Source: Bog-756 sp038210245 (GTDB lineage: Bacteria; Actinomycetota; Acidimicrobiia; Acidimicrobiales; RAAP-2). From it: a stretch of 24,414 nt of DNA. Position 1 is the first letter of the stretch. Each line of letters opens with the position of its first letter. Location: assembly GCA_038210245.1 (NCBI GenBank), contig JBBQWW010000053.1, positions 1-24,414 on the forward strand, written 5' to 3'. The translations under genes and the position numbers were made by a program. Below the pieces are notes generated by a model. The model was not told the DNA's origin and searched no databases. It worked only from the letters and a program-made list of their open reading frames with translations. Shown piece after piece: positions 8,078-15,330 of this stretch.

Positions 8078-9135
8078 TCAACCGACGCGACCGGAACCAA
8101 GGAGGCTCCGGAGAGCACCCATCAACCGACGCTTCATCGTGATGAGCCGCAGCTCGCGTTCACTGACCAGAAGACCACTTGTCCCGGAGTCCATCGATGC
8201 CGTCGGCCCGGCCGAGGAGGCCTCGATCGACGGAGACGGGAGTCGACGGGTCCATCGACGACTCGCCGACGGAGCATCCACCAGGCCACTGATGGCCGAA
8301 TCCTGCGCCTTCATCCTGTGATCGGGCGTGGCCCCACGGGGTATACGGCGGAGCAGGACGAGGAACTCGAGATCGTCGACGAGTGTGGGCTCGATCCGTG
8401 CGACAACGAAGTTGCAGTATCCCAGGGTGCCCAACTCGTCCAACTGCTCGACGAACTCGGCCGGGGTGAACGTCCATACATGGCTGTCGATGTACCCGCC
8501 TGTTTCGAGCACCTGGGTCCGCAGCTGGGACGCTACCGACGCTGAAGTCTCGCGGGAAGTCCGTCGCAGCCTTCCTGACCACAGGTCCCTGGCGGAGGCA
8601 TCCACGTAGGACCGGAAATGGTCATAGACGGCTCGCTCGGACGGAACGACGTCCCCAGCAGTGTGAGCCTGGAGGATCTGTCCGGTCGTGGTCCGAGACC
8701 TCAACGCGTCGAACGTGAACCGGCGGTCGGGAATTATCAGCACCAGGTGGCCACCGTCCACGGTCACCCGCGCCAGCTCATCGAACCAGGCGATGAGGTC
8801 GGGGACGTGCTCGATCACATGGCACGCCACCACCCAGTCGAAGGGTCCGTTACGCCCGGACACCTCCGAGAGGGTGCGGATCGGTCGACCGGGTTCCTGC
8901 AGGGCGAAGTCGACCTCTACGATCTGGGCGGGGTCGACATTGGGATCGTCACAGTACTTGTCCAGCACCGCAGCGGTGCCCACGCGTCCACGTAGCGGAC
9001 GTTGGACGTGGCCTTCAGGACGATGGGCTTGTCGAGTGGGCCGATCTCCAGCCCAATCCCCTTGCTGATGTCCGCCATCGCCATCACCCGAGCCCGCCTG
9101 CTCTCGAGTGCACGCACTGCTTGTTCATCGACCAC
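8078..9135 (-). pseudogene. SAM-dependent methyltransferase split by a -1 frameshift
   Basis: Two overlapping frames make one protein. The N-terminal frame (start GTG 9135 with GGAG 9 bases upstream, or TTG 9141) gives GIGLEIGPLDKPIVLK and SNVRYVDAW. Near 8984-8985 the coding signal moves to the second frame, which continues TAAVLDKYCDDPNVD and IVEVDF. It then has the methyltransferase core VACHVIEHVPDLIAWFDEL and GGHLVLIIPDRRFTFDALR. Restoring one base at the junction gives RYVDRVGTAAVLDKY, a normal continuation for this 'EIGPL...RYVD...CHVIEHV' family found in cell-surface clusters, and a 352-residue product. The C-terminal 90 or so residues are low-complexity and basic. This may be a real broken gene, a recent mutation or a sequencing error; the second frame alone lacks the SAM-binding start. 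The position between DUF501 and ppx is unusual. Confidence 0.75.
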
Positions 9136-9199
9136 GTTCAACGTCTCCGACTCTCCCGGGTGAGCACATTTGCCGCGCCGAGGTGGTGGTCCGGTCCGA

Positions 9200-9706
9200 T
9201 CAGCTCGGATGCAGCCCGATCCGCTGGGCCGTCCACGCCCCCACCGGATCGTCGGCCCCGGTCAGCCACCAGGCCAGATGGGCGTGGAGGCACTTGACCC
9301 CGCGTCGTGTGCCACCGACGCCACCGGAGGGACGCGGCCCGCGGTGGTCGGGGCCGATGAGAGCATCCCGTTCCTCCTCATATCGGAGGTGTGCCGCCTC
9401 GATCCGCTCCATGGGCACGGCGGCCTCGGCCTGTCGCACGCCCCCCGTGGACTCGAGCCGACTCACCTCCTCGCGCAGATGGGGGTCGACCAGCCAGTAC
9501 CGGGTGGGCATGGGGGTCCCGTCGAAAAGGAACGGGGCGTTGGCGATGACGGCCGGCCTACCGTCCTCGGCTCGGACCACCACCTCGAACTCCCCGGCCG
9601 GGCGGCGCCCGAGGAGGTCGGCGACGGCCTCGATGTCCCCGGACGCCTGTCCGCTCCCTGCACTGTCATCGTCACCGTCCGACCCGGTCGTCGGGTCCCC
9701 GGTCAC
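9200..9706 (-). CDS. DUF501 family protein
   Basis: The protein has 168 residues from GTG at 9706, which overlaps the ftsB-like stop as GTGA. After an acidic Gly/Ser-rich leader of about 25 residues comes the DUF501 domain. It includes FEVVVRAEDGRPAVIANAPF, the PTRYWLVDP block, and the conserved end GVGGTRRGVKCLHAHLAWWL followed by GADDPVG. The Cys and His residues of KCLHAH are the most conserved part of the family. The biochemical function is unknown. In actinobacteria the gene commonly lies between ftsB/divIC and ppx/gppA, as here, which suggests but does not prove a link to division or polyphosphate/ppGpp metabolism. No signal peptide or membrane segment is seen, so it is probably cytoplasmic. 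Confidence 0.9.
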   Translation of the reverse strand: MTGDPTTGSDGDDDSAGSGQASGDIEAVADLLGRRPAGEFEVVVRAEDGRPAVIANAPFLFDGTPMPTRYWLVDPHLREEVSRLESTGGVRQAEAAVPMERIEAAHLRYEEERDALIGPDHRGPRPSGGVGGTRRGVKCLHAHLAWWLTGADDPVGAWTAQRIGLHPS

Positions 9707-11208
9707 TTCCAGAACTGGAGCGTGTCGGACACCCGGCCCCAGAAGGTGGTGGGAGCGGGCGGAACGATCGGTCCGCTCGACGCCGTCGAGGTGCCCGACT
9801 TCGCGGCGGTGGTGCCGTCCGACGATCCCGCGGCCGACGTCGGAATGGGCTGGGGTAGCCCGGGTTGGGGCGAGAGGTCCGGGGCGTGGGACGGGGCCAC
9901 CAGGGGCTGACTCCCCGGGTCACCGCTGATGGCCGACCCCGGTGTGGTGGCGCCGGCCGAGTTGGAGGGCGGAAGCACGTCGTACAGCGTCTGGCCGGGG
10001 GTCACCATCTGATAGTTGGAACGGGCCAGCTGGTTGTCGGCCACGTTGGAGTCGAGGGCGTGCTGCTGCTGGGTCAGGGCCCGGTTGACCCTCTGAACCT
10101 GCTGCAGCTGGCTGCTGGCCGACGCCAGCTGGTGGTGCTGGGACAGCAAGGGCGAGAGCGGGAAGCTGGTGGCCAGCACGGCCGCGGCGAACACTGCGGC
10201 CAGCACCAGCGGGATCCGCTGACGGCGCTCCTGGGGGGTGACCTGACTCTTCGGCTTGGCCGCCTTCTTCTGGTTGGCCGTCGCCTTAGTGGCCGGAGCC
10301 TTCCGCGAGAAGGAATGGTGGCGGGAGGGCTCGGACGCCGACGTTCCGGCCGGCGTCGTGGCCCCCGTCTTCGGGCCGGACTCCGACTCCCCCGACGTGC
10401 GGCCCACCAAGGGCAGGGAGAATCGACGGGCCTTGGCCTCCGACGAGCCGGCCGACGTCGGCCGGCTCTTGTCCGTAGGTCGCCGGTTGGCTTCCCCGGA
10501 CTGGGCCGGGGTTCGTGTCCGCCACCGACTCCCGCCCTTGGGGGCTCGGGCAGCCTTGGCCACCGACCTGGTCAACGTCGACTCGGACCGGTCACTGGTC
10601 GGCGTGGACCGAGTGGCCGGTACCTTGGTCGACACCGCCTTCGGCGGTCCGACGGCGTCATCTGCCTTGTCGGGCTTGGCCACCTTGATGGCCTTCGCCA
10701 TGGCCGCCTCCGTAGCAGTCACCGTGGCGGTCAGCCTTCCAGCTAGGGCTCGGGAGGACCGGGTGGCCACCGGTTCAGGTGCAGCGGCACCATCGGTCCG
10801 ATCCCGTGCGGCCCTCGGTGCCTTGGGTGCGGGTGCCTCTGGTGCCGGTGGCTTGGGTGACCGGACCTGGGCCGGCGGGGCCGACAGCACCGGCCGAGGC
10901 TCGGCGATCTCGGCCCCGGTGGCGGCCTTGGTTGCCGAGGAGGGGGTCGATTCGGCCGCCAGGGCGAACACCCGGGGGGGCCGGTGCACCGGGCTTCGGT
11001 ACGCCTTGGGAAGCTTGAACCGTGGCGACTTGGTCGCCTTGCTGGTCTTGGCCCTCGATACGTCGGCCGCAGCCATGGCCGCCTCGGTGATCTCGGTCCG
11101 GTGATCCAGTTCGGCCTGAGTGACCCCGGTGAACCCGGTGTCGGCGCTGAAGGAGCGAGGCTCCGCAGACCGCCTTCGCTTCGAGTGGGCGTGAGGCCGG
11201 TTGCTCAC
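9703..11208 (-). CDS. FtsB/DivIC-like septum formation initiator with long N-terminal tail
   Basis: The protein has 501 residues from GTG at 11208, which overlaps the eno stop as GTGA; the frame extends further but only as a shadow of eno. Residues 1-331 are a disordered, Ala/Lys/Pro/Ser/Thr-rich, strongly basic tail. A single membrane helix lies at about 332-352 (IPLVLAAVFAAAVLATSF). A coiled coil at about 353-400 (HHQLASASSQLQQVQRVNRA) leads into NQLARSNYQMVTPGQTLYDV, the usual end of actinobacterial DivIC/FtsB domains. A Pro/Ser/Gly-rich extracytoplasmic tail of about 90 residues ends in TFWGRVSDTLQFW. FtsB/DivIC proteins join FtsL and FtsQ/DivIB in the division complex, and the gene position after eno is the standard one. 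Typical members are 100-250 residues, so the cytoplasmic tail is exceptional. Confidence 0.82.
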   Translation of the reverse strand: MSNRPHAHSKRRRSAEPRSFSADTGFTGVTQAELDHRTEITEAAMAAADVSRAKTSKATKSPRFKLPKAYRSPVHRPPRVFALAAESTPSSATKAATGAEIAEPRPVLSAPPAQVRSPKPPAPEAPAPKAPRAARDRTDGAAAPEPVATRSSRALAGRLTATVTATEAAMAKAIKVAKPDKADDAVGPPKAVSTKVPATRSTPTSDRSESTLTRSVAKAARAPKGGSRWRTRTPAQSGEANRRPTDKSRPTSAGSSEAKARRFSLPLVGRTSGESESGPKTGATTPAGTSASEPSRHHSFSRKAPATKATANQKKAAKPKSQVTPQERRQRIPLVLAAVFAAAVLATSFPLSPLLSQHHQLASASSQLQQVQRVNRALTQQQHALDSNVADNQLARSNYQMVTPGQTLYDVLPPSNSAGATTPGSAISGDPGSQPLVAPSHAPDLSPQPGLPQPIPTSAAGSSDGTTAAKSGTSTASSGPIVPPAPTTFWGRVSDTLQFWK

Positions 11209-12494
11209 GCCGACGGGCTCCACGAGGACAATGCTTCGCCGCCCCGGAACGCCGCCGACTCCCCCAACTGGCCCTCGATGCGCAACAGCTGGTTGTACTT
11301 GGCCACCCGGTCGGAACGGGCCGGGGCACCGGTCTTGATCTGCCCACAGTTGGTGGCCACGGCCAGATCGGCGATGGTGGTGTCCTCGGTCTCCCCTGAC
11401 CGGTGAGACATGACACACGAGTAGCTGGAGCGGGTGGCCAGGGCCACGGTCCCGAGGGTCTCGGTGAGCGAGCCGATCTGGTTGACCTTCACCAGGATGG
11501 AGTTGGCCGTGCCGGCGGCGATCCCCCGCCGGAGCCGCTCCTCGTTGGTGACGAAGAGATCGTCCCCCACCAGCTGGACCCTCCCCCCCAACGCCTCGGT
11601 CAGGGCCGCCCATCCGTCCCAGTCGTCCTCGGCCATACCGTCCTCGATGGACACGATCGGGTACCGGCCCACCAGGTCCACCCAGTACTCGACCATTTCG
11701 GAGGACGAGAGCGTCCGCCCCTCCCGGGCGAACACGTAGGCACCGTCCTGGTAGAGCTCGGTGGTAGCCGGATCCATGGCGATGGCGATCTCCTCGCCGG
11801 GCACGCGACCGGCGGACTCGATGGCCTCGACCAGGATCTTCACCGCGTCCTCGTTGGAGGCGAGGTCAGGAGCGAACCCGCCCTCGTCCCCGACGGTGGT
11901 CGACAGGCCCCGCCGCTTGAGCACGGCGGCCAGCGAGTGGTAGGTCTCGACCCCCCACTGGAGGGCCTCGGAGAACGAGGCCGCCCCCACCGGCATGATC
12001 ATGAACTCCTGCAGGTCGATGGAGTTGTCGGCGTGCACCCCCCCGTTGACCACGTTCATCATCGGTACGGGCAACACGTGGGCGTCGGCACCGCCCACGT
12101 AGCGGTAGAGGGGCAGTTCGAGCTCGTCGGCGGCGGCCCGGGCCGTGGCCAGGGACACCCCCAGAATGGCGTTGGCCCCCAGCCGGGCCTTGTTGGGGGT
12201 GCCGTCGGCGTCGATGAGGGCCAGGTCCACGCCCCGCTGGTCGAGGGCGTCCATGCCGTCGAGGATCTCGGCCATCTCCCCGTTGACGTTGGCCACGGCA
12301 CCGAGGACGCCTTTGCCCCGATAGCGGTCGCCACCGTCACGGAGCTCGACGGCCTCGAACGAGCCGGTGGAGGCGCCGGACGGCACGATGGCCCGTCCCG
12401 CCGCGCCCGAGTCGAGGACCACCTCCACCTCGACGGTGGGGTTGCCACGCGAGTCGAGGACCTCACGGCCGATGACCTGTTCGATGTAGCTCAC
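11205..12494 (-). CDS. eno: Enolase (phosphopyruvate hydratase)
   Basis: The protein has 429 residues, a full-length bacterial enolase. The start MSYIEQVIGREVLDSRGNPT is typical. Family motifs are PSGASTGSFEAVELRDG at 38-54 (mobile active-site loop), VGDEGGFAPDL, SIEDGMAEDDWDGW and QLVGDDLFVTN with metal-binding acidic residues. The C-terminal signature VMSHRSGETEDTTIADLAVA starts near residue 361, followed by IKTGAPARSDRVAKYNQLLR. It converts 2-phosphoglycerate to phosphoenolpyruvate in the cytoplasm. The start is GTG at 12494, with an AGGAG about 12 bases upstream, a rather long spacing. It is followed directly by the ftsB-like gene through a GTGA overlap, so eno and division-gene expression are probably coupled. 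Confidence 0.97.
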   Translation of the reverse strand: MSYIEQVIGREVLDSRGNPTVEVEVVLDSGAAGRAIVPSGASTGSFEAVELRDGGDRYRGKGVLGAVANVNGEMAEILDGMDALDQRGVDLALIDADGTPNKARLGANAILGVSLATARAAADELELPLYRYVGGADAHVLPVPMMNVVNGGVHADNSIDLQEFMIMPVGAASFSEALQWGVETYHSLAAVLKRRGLSTTVGDEGGFAPDLASNEDAVKILVEAIESAGRVPGEEIAIAMDPATTELYQDGAYVFAREGRTLSSSEMVEYWVDLVGRYPIVSIEDGMAEDDWDGWAALTEALGGRVQLVGDDLFVTNEERLRRGIAAGTANSILVKVNQIGSLTETLGTVALATRSSYSCVMSHRSGETEDTTIADLAVATNCGQIKTGAPARSDRVAKYNQLLRIEGQLGESAAFRGGEALSSWSPSA

Positions 12495-12527
12495 GGTGGG
12501 TAGTAACTCCTGTCGGCGGTGTGGGAA

Positions 12528-12536
12528 AAGTTACCA
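12528..12536 (-). promoter_or_regulatory. Candidate extended -10 promoter for eno
   Basis: The minus strand reads TGGTAACTT here (TGn plus TAnnnT), 33 bases upstream of the eno GTG, in the 133-base gap between mazG and eno. A clear -35 is not seen. It would allow eno and the downstream genes to be expressed independently of mazG. Confidence 0.33.
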
Positions 12537-12627
12537 TCCACCACCCTCCAGACCAGGGCATTCGCCTCCCGGCCGCAGTCGGGCGGCCGTCCACCCGCCC
12601 CGGCCCGTTCCGGCGCCCGCGCCGACC

Positions 12628-14091
12628 TCAGCCCTCGGCTTCCACCGCCCGGCGGAACCGGCCGGCCCGGGCCCGCAGCGCCGTCTCGGGGTCGACGCCG
12701 AGCAGTCGGGCCACGTTGGCCAGGGAGAACAGCAGCTCGCCCACGGCCTCGGCCCCGTCGGCCGCCCCGCCCTCCCCGTCGGCGACCCGGTCGGCGGTCG
12801 GGTCGCCATCGGGCGGGTCGGAGGCGGATGCCAGCCGGGCCACCCCCTCGGCCACCCGGCCGGCCTCGTCGGCCACCGTGGGCAGCACCATGCCCACGGC
12901 CAGGGCTTTGCGCTGCAACTTGGCCGCCAGGGCCAGGGCGGGCAGGGCCGCCGGGATCCCCTCGGTGACGCTGGTACGACCCTTCTCAGCCAGCTTCAGG
13001 GTCTCCCAGTTGGTGGCCACGTCCTCAGGTGTGTCGGCGACCACGTCGCCGAAGACATGGGGATGACGGGACACCAGCTTGTCGTGCACGCCCCGGGCCA
13101 CATCGGCCAGCGTGAACCGGCCGGCCTCGGCGGCCAGGGTGGCGTGGAAGTAGACCTGAAAGAGCAGATCCCCGAGCTCCTCCTCGAGGTGGGCCACCGC
13201 TCGCTCCTCGGTGTCATCGTGTGGGGGCGCGGAGGCGGCCGCGGCATCGGCGTCATAGATGGCATCGACGGCGGCGACGTCGTCGATGGCCTCCAGCACC
13301 TCGTAGGACTCCTCCAGCAGGTGCCGGGCCAGCGAGCCGTGGGTCTGGCGGCGGTCCCACGGGCAGCGCTCCCGGAGGATGTGGACCAGCTCGTCCAGCC
13401 GGACCAGCTCCCCGGCCACCGGGGCGGCCAGCTGGGGGATCCACAGCGAGGTGAGATGGTCAGGGTCGACGGCCCGGTCGAGCTCGTTCCACGCCACCTC
13501 CCACACCCGCTCGTCCTCCAGCCCCAGATGATGGAGCACGGTCACCGGCTCGTCGGGTGCCTCCTCCACCGACAGCTTGATGTCGGAGAGCACACCGGGG
13601 CTCCAGCACTGGGCCACCAGGAGCGGGCCCCGGTCGCCGGCGGCGTCGACGGCGAAGGTCTCGCCGTCCACCACCCGGACGCTGACCGTGACCGGATCGA
13701 TCCCCACCCGGTCGAAGGCCAGGTCGAGGAAGGACACCGCCGGATGGACGACGAGGGTCACGGTGCCGTCGACCACGGCCGGGTGGGCCCGGAGCAGGAC
13801 CACGGTGGCCTCGGCTACCGACGGCGAGCCGGGAACGGCATAGACGGCGGACCCGTGCTCGAGGGCAGCGGCCACCACATCGGCGGCGATGGCCCCATAG
13901 ACCTCGGCGAAGGTGTCGGCCGACTCATAGTGGTGGTCGAAGCTCGCCGCCTCGGGATGGAGGGCGGCGGTCGGATGCCGGCGGGTGCGGAAGAACAGGA
14001 CCGGGGCCTCGGCCATCAGGCGCTGGGCCCCCACGGTGACCAGCTCGGGGCCGGCCGGACCCAGGCCCACCACGTCGATGCGGGCGGACAC
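12628..14091 (-). CDS. mazG: Tetrapyrrole-methylase / MazG nucleotide pyrophosphohydrolase fusion (YabN-like)
   Basis: The protein has 487 residues from GTG at 14091, the first in-frame start before the domain motif ARIDVVGLGPAGPELVTVGA. The N-terminal half resembles a SAM-dependent tetrapyrrole (corrin/porphyrin) methylase domain, with the opening glycine-rich strand and VYAVPGSPSVAEATV. The C-terminal half is MazG. It has RLDELVHILRERCPWD near residues 230-244, then the EExxE-like LLEESYEVLEAID near 258-270. The second acidic helix EELGDLLFQVYFHATLA lies near 305-320, followed by KLVSRHPHVFGDV. MazG hydrolyses (deoxy)nucleoside triphosphates to monophosphates plus pyrophosphate and acts in housecleaning or stringent control. 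The same fusion occurs in B. subtilis YabN, also beside mfd. An acidic linker of about 25 residues is inserted inside the MazG part. The role of the methylase half is not established. No ribosome binding site stands out. Confidence 0.88.
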   Translation of the reverse strand: MSARIDVVGLGPAGPELVTVGAQRLMAEAPVLFFRTRRHPTAALHPEAASFDHHYESADTFAEVYGAIAADVVAAALEHGSAVYAVPGSPSVAEATVVLLRAHPAVVDGTVTLVVHPAVSFLDLAFDRVGIDPVTVSVRVVDGETFAVDAAGDRGPLLVAQCWSPGVLSDIKLSVEEAPDEPVTVLHHLGLEDERVWEVAWNELDRAVDPDHLTSLWIPQLAAPVAGELVRLDELVHILRERCPWDRRQTHGSLARHLLEESYEVLEAIDDVAAVDAIYDADAAAASAPPHDDTEERAVAHLEEELGDLLFQVYFHATLAAEAGRFTLADVARGVHDKLVSRHPHVFGDVVADTPEDVATNWETLKLAEKGRTSVTEGIPAALPALALAAKLQRKALAVGMVLPTVADEAGRVAEGVARLASASDPPDGDPTADRVADGEGGAADGAEAVGELLFSLANVARLLGVDPETALRARAGRFRRAVEAEG

Positions 14092-14105
14092 GGCGGCGAG
14101 GGCGG

Positions 14106-15242
14106 TCAGCTGCCGCTGGTGGAGCGCGAGACCAGCGGGGCCTGGCCGGACACCGAGCCCAGCAGGAACTGGGACGGCGGGGACACCGGAGGCACGATGG
14201 ACAGCCGCCTCCAGGTGCCGTACCGGGGATTGACGGCCACGTCGGAGACCCGGGCGAAGGCCACGATCTCCTTGCTCACCCGGTTCACGTTGGTCGTGGA
14301 CTGGAGCAGCTCCCGACGGGCCACCGTGCTGGCCGCCGACAGCGGGGCCACGGTCTCGCTGGTCACCTCGTAGATGATCCACGAGCCGGTGCTCGAGTCC
14401 TGCACCGGGGCGATGGGCTGGCCCACCGTCACCGACTGGACCCGCAACGCCTGCTCCACCTGGGCCCGGGTGTAGTTGCACCCGAGGGCCCCGCCGTTGG
14501 CCGCCGTCTGGCTGTCCAGCGAGTTGGCCTTGGCCACGCTGGCGAAGGTCTCACCGGCGTTGATCTGGGCCACCAGCTGGTTGGCCTTGGTCTGGCTGTC
14601 CGTGGCGATCACGCTCACGCACGCCGTGGTGAACTGGGCCAGATTGGCGTTGTAGTAGGCGGCCACGGCGGCATCGGACAGATCCGCCCCCCGGGCCAGC
14701 AGCTTCTCGTCCACGGCCTGGTTGTGGATCTGGGCCTCGGCGATGGCCGGGGGCAGGTCGCTGAGGAGCGCCTTGCCGGTGATGCTGGAGCCGGTGGTGC
14801 TCTGGCAGAAGGAGAGGGTCCCCGACGACGACGCCTGCTGCACGGCGGCGCTGATCTCCCCGTCGAGGGTGGACTCGAAGTCCGACCGGGCCGTCATCAG
14901 GTCGGCCGGCGAGATGGTGATGCCCTTGGACGCGGCGTACTGGACGGCCAGGAGCGCCCCGACCTGGTTGTTGAGCACGGCGTTGGTGAAGGTCATGGAG
15001 TAGGTGCCCGGGCCGCCGGTGCCCTCGCCCGACGTGGCGGCCAGCTGGGCGTTCTCCAGCTGCAGGAGGCAGCCCCCGGCGGCGGTGGTCTGGAGGGTCT
15101 GCAGCTGGCTGTTGAGGGTGGCCGTGGAGATGGTGGCCCCGTTGGCGGTGGCGGCGGGAGGGGTGACGTCGCAGGCCGAGGTCAGCACCCCGGTGGCGAC
15201 CACGACGAGGGCCACGACGGCCCCGGAGAGTTGGCGCTTCAC
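14106..15242 (-). CDS. SurA/PrsA-like lipoprotein, parvulin-type peptidyl-prolyl isomerase
   Basis: The protein has 378 residues. The N-terminus is a lipoprotein signal: MKRQ, a hydrophobic stretch ALVVVATGVL, then TSAC with the lipidation Cys at residue 24. This predicts anchoring on the outer face of the membrane. Residues about 30-180 resemble the SurA N-terminal chaperone domain. Residues about 190-310 resemble a degenerate parvulin (PpiC) domain, with AGETFASVAKANSLDSQTAANGGALG as the 'F..lA...S.d..s...GG.lG' signature and a later GSWIIYEVTSE strand. It would assist folding of exported proteins. The start is GTG at 15242 with no ribosome binding site but a -10-like hexamer 7 bases upstream. 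The neighbouring mazG start lies 15 bases after its stop. Isomerase activity is uncertain because the active-site region is divergent. Confidence 0.8.
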   Translation of the reverse strand: MKRQLSGAVVALVVVATGVLTSACDVTPPAATANGATISTATLNSQLQTLQTTAAGGCLLQLENAQLAATSGEGTGGPGTYSMTFTNAVLNNQVGALLAVQYAASKGITISPADLMTARSDFESTLDGEISAAVQQASSSGTLSFCQSTTGSSITGKALLSDLPPAIAEAQIHNQAVDEKLLARGADLSDAAVAAYYNANLAQFTTACVSVIATDSQTKANQLVAQINAGETFASVAKANSLDSQTAANGGALGCNYTRAQVEQALRVQSVTVGQPIAPVQDSSTGSWIIYEVTSETVAPLSAASTVARRELLQSTTNVNRVSKEIVAFARVSDVAVNPRYGTWRRLSIVPPVSPPSQFLLGSVSGQAPLVSRSTSGS

Positions 15243-15249
15243 GGCGGCG

Positions 15250-15255
15250 ATGCTA
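15250..15255 (-). promoter_or_regulatory. Candidate -10 element for a leaderless SurA-like transcript
   Basis: The minus strand reads TAGCAT, then 7 bases, then the GTG start codon. This spacing places the expected transcription start at or beside the start codon, and no Shine-Dalgarno sequence is visible. Leaderless mRNAs of this geometry are common in actinobacteria. Confidence 0.4.
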
Positions 15256-15330
15256 TCGGCTACCGGGTGGGGGCCCGGAGTGGACGGGGTGGGGGTCCAC
15301 CGCAGCCTGACCCCGGGCCGCCCAGGCCGG

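Noticed and set aside
6988..8545. Long + strand ORFs of 362 and 426 codons opposite ppx and the methyltransferase
   Set aside because: They are antisense shadows in high-GC DNA. Their translations are low-complexity (Gly/Gln/Arg or Ser/Arg-rich) and the minus strand carries recognisable families.
11209..11613. Longer N-terminus for the FtsB-like protein inside eno
   Set aside because: The extra residues are a frame shadow of enolase; the GTGA overlap at 11208 is a natural start.
12560..12600. GGCCG...CGGCC hairpin after mazG as a terminator
   Set aside because: The stem is only five base pairs with no T-run; such matches are frequent in this GC-rich sequence.
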